Source: Pseudomonas spelaei (GTDB lineage Bacteria; Pseudomonadota; Gammaproteobacteria; Pseudomonadales; Pseudomonadaceae). From it: DNA of 64,000 nt. The stretch is taken from assembly GCF_009724245.1 (NCBI RefSeq), contig NZ_WNNK01000001.1:248001-312000 (forward strand), in the 5' to 3' direction. The translations under genes were made by a program, and so were the position numbers. The stretch's first letter is position 1. Each line of letters begins with the position of its first letter. Under the pieces are notes generated by a model. That model ran no database searches, was not told where the DNA came from, and was given only the letters and a program-made list of their open reading frames with translations. Below are positions 1 through 8,558 of this stretch, piece by piece.

Positions 1-1800
1 GTATTGCTCGGTCAGGGCATAGGTCAGGCCGAACTTGGGCGACACACGGTGCCAGGTTTTCTTCTCGTCGCTGACCGGATCGGTGCCGTTCGGGTTGACG
101 GTATTGAGGAACTCCTGGGTCAGCTTGGGCTTGAGTTGCACGTAGTCGTAGCGCACGCCAGGCAGGAAGGTCCAATCATTCCAGCTGATCTGGTCCTGGG
201 CGAACAGGCTGTAGCTGTTGATGGTCGGGTCCGGGAAGTCGCTGGACTTCTTCACGCTGTCGGAGGCCTGTGGGCTCGGCGCGCCGATTGCGGTGCAGCC
301 TGCACCGACAGCCAGGCAGGTGGCGCCGCCTTCGCGGGAACCGGTGACTTTCTGCTGCTTGAGCGTAGTGCCGTAGGTCAGCAAGTGGTCGGTTTGGCCG
401 ATGTTGAAGGCCTTGTCCAACTGCGCATCGAATACCCACTGTTTTTCTTCGTACAGGGTATCGCGGGTGCGCAATACCTTGCGGGATGGCTGGTAGATTT
501 CCTGGGTGGCCTGGTCGGTCTTGGCGATCTGGTAGTTGAGGCTGGTCTTGATGTGATCGGCAATCGGCGAGTCGAGGCTGAAGCGGTTTTCTATACCGAA
601 GCGCTCACGGGTGATGGTGTCGTTACCCTGGCGCCCACGATAGAAGTTGAAGCCTCGTCCGGCGTTGAAAGGGCCGCCCACTGCACTTTTCTGGTTGATG
701 TCGCGGTCGTCCTTGTACTTCTCGTAGGTCAGGCCCAGGCGGTTGTCGTCGCCATAGTTCCAGCCCAGCTTGGCCAGTACGTTGGTGGTGCGCGCATCTT
801 CCGGGTTGGCGCCGGTGCGGGCCAGGCCGGTGGCATTGTTGCCGTCGTAGGATTCGGTTTCATGACCATTGCGCTGGCTCAGGTGCAGCAAGCCGTCGAA
901 GTCCTGGACACGGCCGGCGACAGTACCGGAGGTCAACCAGCTTTCGTCGGCGGAGCTGTAGCCGGTCTTGAGGCGTGCACCGAAGTCCTGGCCGGGCTTG
1001 ATGATGTCGTCAGGGTCGAGGGTGAAGTAGCTCACCGCGCCGCCGATGGCACTGCTGCCGTACAGCACCGAAGCTGGTCCGCGCAGGATTTCTACACGCT
1101 TGACGATTTCCGGGTCGACATAGTTACGGCGGGTCTTGGCGTAGGGGCCGTTGAAGAAGTTGTCCGGTACTTCAACGCCGTCCACCTGGGTCAGGATGCG
1201 GTCGCCGTCGATACCGCGAATGTTGTAGCCGGCGTTGCCCGAGCGGCTGCCGGTACCGCTGACCGAAACACCGGGCTCGTAACGCACCAGCTCACGGATG
1301 TTGTTCACGTTCTGGCGGTCCAGTTCTTCACGGTCATGCACCGTGACGGTGCTGGGCACGCTGGTCACGTCCTGCTCCTGACGGGTGGCACTGATGGTCA
1401 CCTGTTGCAGGTTGAGGGTGCTGCCGGCGGCGCGCTTCTCCAGCACGATGTTGTTATTGCCCAGTTTGCGGTAGCTCAGGTTGGTCCCCACCAACAGCCG
1501 GTCCAGGGCTTTTTCCGGTGTCAGCGAGCCGCGTGCGCCAGGGGAGGAAACACCCTGGGCCAACTCTGCGGGCAGGCCGACTTGCCAGCCGGTCACCGAG
1601 GTAAAGGCGTTGAGGGCCGAGACCAGGGACTGCTGCTCGATGCTGAAGCTGTAATTGCCGTGGCTGCGAGTGGCCGGCTCGGTACCGGTGGCAGCCATGA
1701 CAGGTGCAACCTGGCTCCCCGCCAGCAAGATGGCGGCAGTCAGCAGGGACAAGCCGTGGCGACGAGCGGGGGAAGAGGACCGATTGAAACGAGAGGACAT
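1..1800 (-). CDS. TonB-dependent heme/hemophore-type outer-membrane receptor with STN signalling domain (HasR-like), 3' end outside window
   Basis: Outer-membrane receptor that takes up an iron compound with energy from TonB and signals to a FecR/ECF sigma pair. The ATG at 1800 opens a signal peptide of about 36 residues ending near APVMA. An STN domain follows (about residues 45-105), with the FSIEQQSLVSALNAF start typical of transducer receptors. Then come the TonB-box/plug region and a plug with RGIDGDRI, QVDGVEVPD and RRNYVDPEIVKRVEILRGPA. The wording of this plug is that of heme/hemoglobin receptors (HasR, PhuR) rather than pyoverdine receptors. The barrel continues past base 1, so about 600 residues are visible and the C terminus is missing. 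It lies downstream of the FecR gene and the sigma gene, the order of hasI-hasS-hasR. Confident as a transducing TonB receptor; the heme substrate is inferred. A hemophore gene to the left of the window would confirm it. Confidence 0.85.
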   Translation of the reverse strand, partial: MSSRFNRSSSPARRHGLSLLTAAILLAGSQVAPVMAATGTEPATRSHGNYSFSIEQQSLVSALNAFTSVTGWQVGLPAELAQGVSSPGARGSLTPEKALDRLLVGTNLSYRKLGNNNIVLEKRAAGSTLNLQQVTISATRQEQDVTSVPSTVTVHDREELDRQNVNNIRELVRYEPGVSVSGTGSRSGNAGYNIRGIDGDRILTQVDGVEVPDNFFNGPYAKTRRNYVDPEIVKRVEILRGPASVLYGSSAIGGAVSYFTLDPDDIIKPGQDFGARLKTGYSSADESWLTSGTVAGRVQDFDGLLHLSQRNGHETESYDGNNATGLARTGANPEDARTTNVLAKLGWNYGDDNRLGLTYEKYKDDRDINQKSAVGGPFNAGRGFNFYRGRQGNDTITRERFGIENRFSLDSPIADHIKTSLNYQIAKTDQATQEIYQPSRKVLRTRDTLYEEKQWVFDAQLDKAFNIGQTDHLLTYGTTLKQQKVTGSREGGATCLAVGAGCTAIGAPSPQASDSVKKSSDFPDPTINSYSLFAQDQISWNDWTFLPGVRYDYVQLKPKLTQEFLNTVNPNGTDPVSDEKKTWHRVSPKFGLTYALTEQY

Positions 1801-1901
1801 CGAGAGCGCTCCGGAAGGTACGAATCTTATAGTTGCGAACCTGAATCAAATACGAATCAGTTGCATTGGCTATAACTAGACGTACCGTCGTTGGCTATCG
1901 A

Positions 1902-1920
1902 GTAAAAATAATTCTCATTT
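1902..1920 (-). promoter_or_regulatory. Possible weak Fur-like site upstream of the receptor gene
   Basis: Read on the minus strand this is AAATGAGAATTATTTTTAC, an A/T-rich stretch that partly matches the GATAAT-type repeats of a Fur box. It sits at the end of the FecR gene, about 100 bases before the receptor start. The match is much poorer than the box upstream of the sigma gene, so it may be chance. Confidence 0.25.
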
Positions 1921-2887
1921 AGTTAAGGATCACCAGCGCCGGGTATTCCGAGAGTTTGGCCGAAGTGATGTGGGCCAGGGAGCGCACCACATCCAGCGGT
2001 TGGTCGAGGCGGTAATTACCCGTGACGTTGACGCTGGCCAATCGGTCGCTGTTGTTGACGATCCAGCCGGGGTAGTAGCGCCGCAGTTCGGCCAGCACTT
2101 CACTCATCGGGCAGTTTTCGAAGATCAGGCGGCCCTGGACCCAGGCCAGGTCCTTGCTGGCGTCCAGACGGGCGGGTTCGCCGAAGCCCTTGGGACCGAT
2201 GCGGATGCTTTGGCCGGCGCTCAGGCGTACTCGGGCGTCGTCGAAGGTGGTGCTCAGGTCGACATCACCGCGTTGCACCTGGACCTGGGCTTCGCCATTG
2301 AGGTAACGCACGGCGAAGGTGGTATCACTGACACGGGCCCGCACGGGGCCGGCATCGATTTCCAGGGGGCGTTCGCGATTGGCCACGACTTCAAAAAACG
2401 CTTCGCCCTGATACAGGCGGGCAATGCGTTGATGGTCATTGATGGTGCTGGAGAAGGCGGAATTGGTGTTGAGCAGGACTTTCGAGCCATCGTCCAATTG
2501 CAGACGCTGGCGCTCGCCCACCACGGTCAGGTGATCAGCCTGCAAGCGCACCGGCAGGTTGCTGAAACTGAACAATCCCAGCAACAACACGGCGGCGGTG
2601 GCCAAGGGTTTCCAGTGGGGTTTGACACGGCGCCAGGCGCTGGGCTTACGGGGCGCGTTGAGGGCCACGGCGGCACTGTGTACCGGCGCGCCACCCCAGG
2701 CGGCCTGGGCTTTGGCGAAAGCCTCAAGGTGCGCCGGGTCGCTGGCCAGCCAGGCCTCGAACTCGGCCTGCTGTCCGGGTTGCGGGCACTGCAAGGCGAT
2801 CAGCCAGTCGAGGGCTTGGTCCATGGCCGTATCTTGCAACACCTCATGAGCCAGCTCATGGGGCTGCAGTTTATTCGGGTCCGTCAC
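1919..2887 (-). CDS. FecR-family anti-sigma / sigma regulator (HasS-like)
   Basis: Inner-membrane protein that relays the signal from the TonB receptor's STN domain to the ECF sigma factor and normally restrains that factor. About 322 residues. The cytoplasmic N-terminal part carries the DUF4880-like pattern with ALDWLIAL and FEAWLASDPAHLEAF. A single membrane segment (KPLATAAVLLLGLFSF) lies near residue 90. The periplasmic FecR domain follows, with LDDGSKVLLNTNS, LYQGEAFFEV and VQRGDVDL. It ends with an STN-like segment (VNVTGNYRLDQPLDVVRSL). I place the start at the GTG at 2887 because GAGGAACACC sits just upstream; a GTG at 2911 is possible but has no clear ribosome site. It lies between the sigma gene and the receptor gene on the same strand. 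Confidence 0.88.
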   Translation of the reverse strand: MTDPNKLQPHELAHEVLQDTAMDQALDWLIALQCPQPGQQAEFEAWLASDPAHLEAFAKAQAAWGGAPVHSAAVALNAPRKPSAWRRVKPHWKPLATAAVLLLGLFSFSNLPVRLQADHLTVVGERQRLQLDDGSKVLLNTNSAFSSTINDHQRIARLYQGEAFFEVVANRERPLEIDAGPVRARVSDTTFAVRYLNGEAQVQVQRGDVDLSTTFDDARVRLSAGQSIRIGPKGFGEPARLDASKDLAWVQGRLIFENCPMSEVLAELRRYYPGWIVNNSDRLASVNVTGNYRLDQPLDVVRSLAHITSAKLSEYPALVILN

Positions 2888-2971
2888 GGTGTTCCTCGGG
2901 TCTTCGCCCACGTTTTATTCAATCGTCTTGCAGTTTGAATCGACAGGGCTGTCGGTTTCGTCCGACAAAGC

Positions 2972-3490
2972 TTAAGGGCGATCCAGCCGTTCGGCCACAC
3001 CCACACAGATGGCCATGATCAATTTCAGTTCCTTTTGCACGGTACTCAAGGACACGTTGAGCTGATCGGCGATCTCCTGATAGCTGCAACCGTGCAGGCG
3101 GCTGAGGATGAAAATCTGCTGCTGACGCGCGCTCAACTGACCGAGACTGACACTCAGGTGCTCCAGCAATTGCTCGGCCTGGGTGGCGTCTTCGGGGGTG
3201 CTGACGGGGGAGGCGACGCTTTGCAGGATGTCCATGGGCACATCCTCCTGCAACGTGCGCGCTTGAATCCGACGTGAGCGCAGGTGGTCCAGCGTCAGGT
3301 TGCGGGCGGTCTGGTAGACGAAGGGTTCCAGGTGATCGATCGGTCTTTCACTCAGGGCCCGAGTGACACGCAGGTAGGTTTCCTGCAACAGGTCCTCGGC
3401 GGTGCTGTGGTTATTCACCATCCGCTGCAAGGTGCGCAGCAGAATGACCCGTTGGCTGAGAAAGACTTGATTGAAGCGAGATTGGCTCAC
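2972..3490 (-). CDS. ECF RNA polymerase sigma factor, FecI/HasI-like
   Basis: Extracytoplasmic-function sigma factor of 172 residues, expected to transcribe the receptor gene downstream when the receptor signals. Region 2 is seen in AEDLLQETYLRVTRAL and region 4 in LSARQQQIFILSRLHGCSYQEIADQL followed by STVQKELKL, the iron-starvation sigma subgroup. The start is a GTG at 3490. A strong Fur box lies 26 bases upstream, so iron repression of the whole signalling set is expected. It heads the cluster sigma, FecR, receptor on the minus strand. Confidence 0.9.
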   Translation of the reverse strand: MSQSRFNQVFLSQRVILLRTLQRMVNNHSTAEDLLQETYLRVTRALSERPIDHLEPFVYQTARNLTLDHLRSRRIQARTLQEDVPMDILQSVASPVSTPEDATQAEQLLEHLSVSLGQLSARQQQIFILSRLHGCSYQEIADQLNVSLSTVQKELKLIMAICVGVAERLDRP

Positions 3491-3515
3491 AGTGATACCA
3501 GACCGATTTGCAGCG

Positions 3516-3534
3516 AATGATAATGCTTATCATC
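3516..3534. promoter_or_regulatory. Fur box upstream of the ECF sigma gene
   Basis: The 19 bases AATGATAATGCTTATCATC contain the near-perfect palindrome ATGATAA-TGC-TTATCAT, a good match to the Fur consensus built from GATAAT repeats. The position, just upstream of the sigma gene start at 3490, fits repression by Fur with iron. Confidence 0.8.
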
Positions 3535-3576
3535 AGCACAAATGGCAAGTGGCACTTTGAACGCTTGCACCGATCC

Positions 3577-3665
3577 CTGTAGGAGCTGGCTTGCCTGCGA
3601 TGGTATCAACTGGATCTAACTGACAGATCGAGTCGCTTGTATCGCAGGCAAGCCAGCTCCCACAG
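3577..3665. repeat. Paired REP element (REPIN), subtype GCTGGCTTGCCTGCGAT
   Basis: Two inverted arms, at about 3577-3601 and 3641-3665, carry TGTAGGAGCTGGCTTGCCTG and its complement around a spacer of about 40 bases. It lies between the sigma gene promoter and the 3' end of gap. The same core recurs at 10040, 13844 and 58202 (right arm) in this window. Confidence 0.85.
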
Positions 3666-3682
3666 AAAATCATCATTGTGGG

Positions 3683-4684
3683 TTATTCGGCGTTACACAG
3701 CGCCAGGCAGTTATCCAGCATCCGGTTGGAGAAGCCCCATTCGTTGTCATACCAGGCCAACACCTTCAACAGCTTGCCGCTGGATTTGGTGTGGTTGGCG
3801 TCGAAGATCGACGACAGCGGGTTGTGGTTGAAGTCGCTGGAAACCAGCGGCAGGGTGTTGTAGCCGAGGATCTTCGAGTGCTGGCTGGCGGCCTTGAGCA
3901 GGGCGTTGACCTCATCAGCAGATGCTTCGCGCTTGAGCTGGACGGTCAAATCCACCAGGGACACGTTGATCACCGGCACGCGCACGGCCATGCCGGTCAA
4001 CTTGCCTGCCAGCTCCGGCAGCACCAGGCCTACCGCTTCGGCGGCACCGGTCTTGCTCGGGATCATGTTCTGAGTGGCCGAACGGGCGCGGTACGGGTCG
4101 GTGTGGTAGACGTCGGTCAGGTTCTGGTCGTTGGTGTAGGCGTGGATGGTGGTCATCAAGCCGCTTTCGATGCCCAGTTCACGGTGCAGCACCTGGGCGA
4201 CCGGTGCCAGGCAGTTGGTGGTGCAGGAAGCGTTGGAAATGATCTGGTGGGATTGACGCAGGATGTCGTGGTTCACACCGTAGACCACGGTGGCATCAGC
4301 GCCCTTGGCCGGAGCCGAAATGATCACCTTGCGTGCACCGGCGGTAATATGGGCAGCCGCCTTGGCACGGTCGGTGAACAGACCGGTGCATTCGAAGACA
4401 ACGTCGATCTTTTCCGCAGCCCAGGGCAGGTCAGCCGGGTTGCGAATGGCACTGACGGCAATCCGGTCACCATTGACGGTCAGGCTTTCCTGATCGTGGG
4501 CGACCTCTGCATCGAAAGTACCGTGGACGGTGTCGTACTTGAGCAGGTGGGCATTGATCGAACTGTCGCCAAGATCGTTGATGGCGACGATCTGCAAATC
4601 CTGACGGTAACCTTGGGTATAAAGTGCGCGCAGGACGTTACGGCCGATCCGGCCAAAACCATTGATTGCGATTCGAAGTGTCAT
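3683..4684 (-). CDS. gap: Type I glyceraldehyde-3-phosphate dehydrogenase
   Basis: Oxidises glyceraldehyde-3-phosphate to 1,3-bisphosphoglycerate with NAD(P) and phosphate. 333 residues, the usual length. The N-terminal Rossmann motif [15 protein letters not shown] and the active-site [12 protein letters not shown] (catalytic Cys in the first CTT) are intact, and the C-terminal [12 protein letters not shown] is present. It is transcribed away from edd across a 220-base region with two HexR-type operators. This matches the gap-1 arrangement of Pseudomonas, where the gene belongs to the Entner-Doudoroff regulon. A REP pair, not a clear terminator, follows the stop codon. Confidence 0.97.
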   Translation of the reverse strand: MTLRIAINGFGRIGRNVLRALYTQGYRQDLQIVAINDLGDSSINAHLLKYDTVHGTFDAEVAHDQESLTVNGDRIAVSAIRNPADLPWAAEKIDVVFECTGLFTDRAKAAAHITAGARKVIISAPAKGADATVVYGVNHDILRQSHQIISNASCTTNCLAPVAQVLHRELGIESGLMTTIHAYTNDQNLTDVYHTDPYRARSATQNMIPSKTGAAEAVGLVLPELAGKLTGMAVRVPVINVSLVDLTVQLKREASADEVNALLKAASQHSKILGYNTLPLVSSDFNHNPLSSIFDANHTKSSGKLLKVLAWYDNEWGFSNRMLDNCLALCNAE

Positions 4685-4708
4685 TGGAAAGCGCCTGTCG
4701 TCGATTTG

Positions 4709-4723
4709 TTGTAAGAATTACAA
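4709..4723. promoter_or_regulatory. HexR operator 1 (gap-proximal)
   Basis: TTGTAAGAATTACAA fits the HexR consensus TTGT-N7-ACAA exactly. It lies 25 bases upstream of the gap start. HexR is known in Pseudomonas to repress edd and gap-1 until it binds the Entner-Doudoroff intermediate 2-keto-3-deoxy-6-phosphogluconate. Confidence 0.82.
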
Positions 4724-4770
4724 GATTATTCGCATAAAAATAGAAAACAAGCCTTTTTAGTGGCAATATT

Positions 4771-4785
4771 TTGTTCAATCTACAA
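4771..4785. promoter_or_regulatory. HexR operator 2 (edd-side)
   Basis: TTGTTCAATCTACAA again gives TTGT-N7-ACAA. It lies about 120 bases before the edd start and 62 bases from operator 1. Each divergent promoter probably has its own site. Confidence 0.78.
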
Positions 4786-4904
4786 CGAGTGACCTGAATC
4801 AACTGGTCCGATGGGTCAAATAACACGCTGCCATCCCACGTGCAGCGGCGTTTGATCAGCATAGACATACAGGTCGCCACATCCGTTAGCCTGGAGTTCT
4901 ACAC

Positions 4905-6731
4905 ATGCATCCCCGCGTACTTGAGGTCACCGAACGGCTTATCGCCCGTAGCCGCGCCACCCGTGAGGCCTACCTTGCACTCATTCGCGGTGCTGCCAGC
5001 GACGGTCCGATGCGTGGCAAGCTGCAATGCGCCAACTTTGCCCACGGCGTGGCCGGTTGCGGTACTGAGGACAAGCACAGCCTGCGGATGATGAACGCCG
5101 CCAACGTGGCAATTGTTTCTTCATATAACGACATGCTCTCGGCTCACCAGCCGTACGAACATTTCCCCGAGCAAATCAAAAAGGCCCTGCGAGAAGTCGG
5201 TTCCGTCGGTCAGTTCGCCGGTGGCACCCCGGCCATGTGCGACGGCGTGACCCAGGGCGAGCCCGGCATGGAGTTGAGCCTGCTGAGCCGTGAAGTCATT
5301 GCGATGTCCACGGCGGTAGCGCTGTCCCACAACATGTTCGATGCGGCGCTGATGCTGGGCATCTGCGACAAGATCGTCCCCGGCCTGATGATGGGCGCCT
5401 TGCGCTACGGCCATTTGCCGATGATCTTCGTCCCGGGCGGGCCGATGCCGTCGGGTATCTCCAACAAGCAGAAGGCCGACGTGCGCCAGCGCTACGCCGA
5501 AGGCAAGGCTACCCGCGAAGAACTGCTGGAATCGGAGATGAACTCCTACCACAGCCCTGGCACCTGCACCTTCTACGGCACCGCCAACACCAACCAGTTG
5601 CTGATGGAAGTCATGGGCCTGCACCTGCCGGGCGCCTCTTTCGTCAACCCGTACACGCCGCTGCGTGACGCCCTGACCCGTGAGGCCGCGCATCAGGTCA
5701 CCCGGCTGACCAAGCAGAACGGCGGGTTCATGCCGATTGGCGAGATCGTCGACGAGAAGTCCATCGTCAACTCTATCGTCGCCCTCAACGCCACCGGCGG
5801 CTCCACCAACCACACTCTGCACATGCCGGCCATCGCCATGGCGGCGGGCATCATCCTCACTTGGCAGGACATGGCCGACCTCTCCGAGGTGGTGCCGACC
5901 CTGTCCCATGTCTATCCAAACGGCAAGGCCGATATCAACCACTTCCAGGCGGCGGGCGGTATGTCGTTCCTGATTCGCGAGCTGCTGGAAGCCGGCCTGC
6001 TTCACAACGACGTCAACACCGTGGCCGGTCATGGCCTGAGCCGCTACACCCAGGAACCGTTCCTGGTGGAAGGCGAACTGGTGTGGCGTGAAGGCCCCAT
6101 CGAAAGCCTCGACGAAACCATCCTGCGCCCTGTGGCTCGGGCGTTCTCGCCGGAAGGTGGGTTGCGGGTGATGGAAGGCAACCTCGGCCGCGGTGTGATG
6201 AAAGTTTCCGCCGTGGCCCTTGAACATCAAATCGTCGAAGCCCCGGCGGTGGTGTTCCAGGATCAACAGGACCTGGCCGATGCCTTCAAGGCCGGCCAGT
6301 TGGAGAAAGACTTTGTTGCGGTGATGCGCTTCCAGGGCCCGCGCTCCAACGGCATGCCGGAACTGCACAAGATGACGCCGTTCCTCGGTGTGTTGCAGGA
6401 CCGTGGCTTCAAGGTGGCGTTGGTGACAGACGGGCGGATGTCCGGCGCCTCGGGTAAGATCCCGGCGGCGATTCATGTCAGCCCCGAGGCTCAGCGCGGT
6501 GGTGCGCTGGCACGCGTGCGAGATGGCGATATCATTCGTGTGGATGGCGTCAAAGGCACTTTGGAGCTTAAGGTGGACGCCGAAGAATTTGCAGCGCGCG
6601 CGCCTGCCACGGGCCTGTTGGGCAATAACGTGGGGGCCGGTCGCGAGCTGTTTGCATTTATGCGCCTGGCCGCAAGCTCCGCAGAGCAGGGCGCCAGCGC
6701 CTTTACGTCTGCCCTGGAGAGTCTTAAGTGA
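4905..6731 (+). CDS. edd: Phosphogluconate dehydratase
   Basis: Entner-Doudoroff enzyme that dehydrates 6-phosphogluconate to 2-keto-3-deoxy-6-phosphogluconate. 608 residues, full length for the IlvD/Edd family. Family features include [36 protein letters not shown] and [16 protein letters not shown], with conserved cysteines that fit an iron-sulfur cluster. The start ATG has GGAG nine bases upstream. The stop codon overlaps the glk start by four bases. The two HexR-type operators upstream suggest induction by glucose-derived intermediates. Confidence 0.97.
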   Translation: MHPRVLEVTERLIARSRATREAYLALIRGAASDGPMRGKLQCANFAHGVAGCGTEDKHSLRMMNAANVAIVSSYNDMLSAHQPYEHFPEQIKKALREVGSVGQFAGGTPAMCDGVTQGEPGMELSLLSREVIAMSTAVALSHNMFDAALMLGICDKIVPGLMMGALRYGHLPMIFVPGGPMPSGISNKQKADVRQRYAEGKATREELLESEMNSYHSPGTCTFYGTANTNQLLMEVMGLHLPGASFVNPYTPLRDALTREAAHQVTRLTKQNGGFMPIGEIVDEKSIVNSIVALNATGGSTNHTLHMPAIAMAAGIILTWQDMADLSEVVPTLSHVYPNGKADINHFQAAGGMSFLIRELLEAGLLHNDVNTVAGHGLSRYTQEPFLVEGELVWREGPIESLDETILRPVARAFSPEGGLRVMEGNLGRGVMKVSAVALEHQIVEAPAVVFQDQQDLADAFKAGQLEKDFVAVMRFQGPRSNGMPELHKMTPFLGVLQDRGFKVALVTDGRMSGASGKIPAAIHVSPEAQRGGALARVRDGDIIRVDGVKGTLELKVDAEEFAARAPATGLLGNNVGAGRELFAFMRLAASSAEQGASAFTSALESLK

Positions 6732-7684
6732 AGCTTGCGCTGGTCGGTGATATCGGTGGTACCAACGCCCGTTTTGCGTTGTGGCGGGATCAAGGGTTGC
6801 ACTCGATCCGCGTCCACGCGACGGCGGATCATGCCAGCCCCGAGGAGGCCATCCAGGCCTACCTCAAAGAGGAAGGCCTGGCGCTGGGCTCCATCGGTGC
6901 GGTGTGCCTGTCGGTCGCCGGGCCAGTGAGTGGTGATGAATTTAAATTCACCAACAATCACTGGCGGCTGAGCAAAACTGCCTTCTGCAACACCTTGCAG
7001 GTGGATGAGCTGCTGCTGGTCAACGATTTCTCGGCCATGGCCCTGGGCATGACCCGTCTGCAGCCCGATGAATTTCGCGTGGTCTGCGAAGGCACGCCGG
7101 AGCCGTTGCGTCCGGCAGTGGTGATCGGTCCGGGCACCGGCCTGGGCGTGGGTACCCTGCTGGACCTGGGCGCCGGGCGCTGGGCAGCCTTGCCGGGGGA
7201 GGGCGGCCATGTCGACCTGCCTCTGAGCAGCCCGCGAGAAGCACAGCTGTGGCAGCACATTTACAACGAGATCGGCCATGTCAGCGCCGAAACCGTGTTG
7301 AGCGGTGGCGGTTTGCCGCGTTTGTATCGGGCGATCTGTGCGGTGGACGGGCACACGCCAGTGCTGGAAACCCCCGAAGCCGTAACGGCGGCGGGCCTGG
7401 CCGGCGATCCGGTAGCGCTGGAAGTACTCGACCAGTTCAGTATCTGGCTCGGCCGAGTGGCCGGTAACAACGTGTTGACCACCGGCGGTCGTGGCGGGGT
7501 GTATATCGTTGGCGGCGTGATCCCGCGGTTTGCCGATTTCTTTATCAAGAGTGGTTTTGCCAAGAGCTTTGGTGACAAAGGCTGCATGAGTGACTACTTC
7601 AAGGGCATTCCGGTGTGGCTGGTGACGGCGCCGTATTCCGGGTTGACCGGGGCAGGTGTCGCGCTTGAGCAGGCATTTGCGTAG
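6728..7684 (+). CDS. glk: Glucokinase
   Basis: Phosphorylates glucose to glucose-6-phosphate with ATP in the cytoplasm. 318 residues, Glk family of the ROK/hexokinase fold. The phosphate motif [13 protein letters not shown] opens the protein, GPGTGLGVG lies near residue 137, and GEGGHVDLP with nearby acidic residues fits the family. The start is a GTG inside the edd stop region (GTGA overlap), so the two are translationally coupled. A REP pair follows the gene and separates it from gltR. Confidence 0.95.
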   Translation: MKLALVGDIGGTNARFALWRDQGLHSIRVHATADHASPEEAIQAYLKEEGLALGSIGAVCLSVAGPVSGDEFKFTNNHWRLSKTAFCNTLQVDELLLVNDFSAMALGMTRLQPDEFRVVCEGTPEPLRPAVVIGPGTGLGVGTLLDLGAGRWAALPGEGGHVDLPLSSPREAQLWQHIYNEIGHVSAETVLSGGGLPRLYRAICAVDGHTPVLETPEAVTAAGLAGDPVALEVLDQFSIWLGRVAGNNVLTTGGRGGVYIVGGVIPRFADFFIKSGFAKSFGDKGCMSDYFKGIPVWLVTAPYSGLTGAGVALEQAFA

Positions 7685-7698
7685 GCAGTGATGGCGCT

Positions 7699-7765
7699 AT
7701 CGCGGGCAAGCCCGGCTCCCACATTTGGAATGCATTCCCCTGTGGGAGTCGGGCTTGCCCGCGAT
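7699..7765. repeat. Paired REP element, subtype CGGGCTTGCCCGCGAT
   Basis: Arms at 7699-7723 and 7741-7765 are near-perfect complements (one mismatch) around a 17-base loop. The element lies in the short gap between glk and gltR, so transcripts that pass through would carry a strong hairpin. Confidence 0.85.
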
Positions 7766-7826
7766 GAGGCCCGTAAGCACAACGAATTATTCAGCCCGTC
7801 CCATCCAAAACAATAAGGACGACCCC

Positions 7827-8558
7827 GTGAGCGTAACCAGTAAGTCCATTCTCCTTGTCGACGACGACGAGGAAATCCGTGAGTTGCTGCAAACCTACCT
7901 CTGTCGCGCCGGCTTCCAGGTGCGTGGCGTGTCGGACGGTGCGGGGTTTCGCCAGGCGATGAACGAGGCGCCGTGCGACCTGGTGATCCTTGATGTGATG
8001 CTGCCGGACGAAGACGGTTTCAGCCTCTGCCGCTGGATCCGCCAGCACCCGCGTCAGGCGCAGGTGCCGATCATCATGCTCACCGCCAGCTCCGACGAAG
8101 CCGACCGGGTGATTGGCCTGGAACTGGGCGCCGACGACTACATTGGCAAGCCGTTCAGCCCGCGTGAATTGCAGGCACGGATCAAGGCCCTGTTGCGCCG
8201 CGCCCAGTTCGGGCAAGAGCGCAGCGGTGGCGAGGTACTGGTGTTCGATGAGTGGCGCCTGGACATGGTCAGCCACCGCCTGTTTCATCTGGACGGGGAA
8301 GAAGTGATTCTCTCCGGCGCCGACTTTGCCTTGTTGAAGCTGTTTCTCGATCACCCCCAGCAAATCCTCGACCGCGACACCATCGGCAACGCCACCCGTG
8401 GCCGCGACCTGATGCCGCTGGACCGAATTGTCGACATGGCCGTCAGCCGCTTGCGCCAACGTCTTCGGGACACCGAGAAACCACCCCGGCTGATTCGCAC
8501 GGTGCGCGGCAGTGGCTATCAACTGGCGGCCAGTGTGGTTGCCAGTAATGCCCACTGA
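7827..8558 (+). CDS. gltR: Two-component response regulator for glucose transport, OmpR family
   Basis: DNA-binding response regulator of 243 residues. The receiver domain has the acidic pocket (VDDDEE), the phospho-acceptor Asp near residue 56 in LVILDVMLP, and the conserved Lys in GKPFSPREL. A winged-helix OmpR/PhoB domain follows, ending in RTVRGSGYQLA. I chose the GTG at 7827 because AAGGAC lies nine bases upstream. Its 3' end overlaps the kinase gene by 11 bases. In Pseudomonas this pair senses glucose metabolites and controls glucose uptake genes such as the porin OprB. Confidence 0.92.
   Translation: MSVTSKSILLVDDDEEIRELLQTYLCRAGFQVRGVSDGAGFRQAMNEAPCDLVILDVMLPDEDGFSLCRWIRQHPRQAQVPIIMLTASSDEADRVIGLELGADDYIGKPFSPRELQARIKALLRRAQFGQERSGGEVLVFDEWRLDMVSHRLFHLDGEEVILSGADFALLKLFLDHPQQILDRDTIGNATRGRDLMPLDRIVDMAVSRLRQRLRDTEKPPRLIRTVRGSGYQLAASVVASNAH

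Noticed and set aside
4..1875. Long plus-strand open frame of over 600 codons opposite the receptor gene
   Set aside because: It mirrors the receptor codons in GC-rich DNA. It has no ribosome site, and its Val/Ala/Gly-rich product matches no family.
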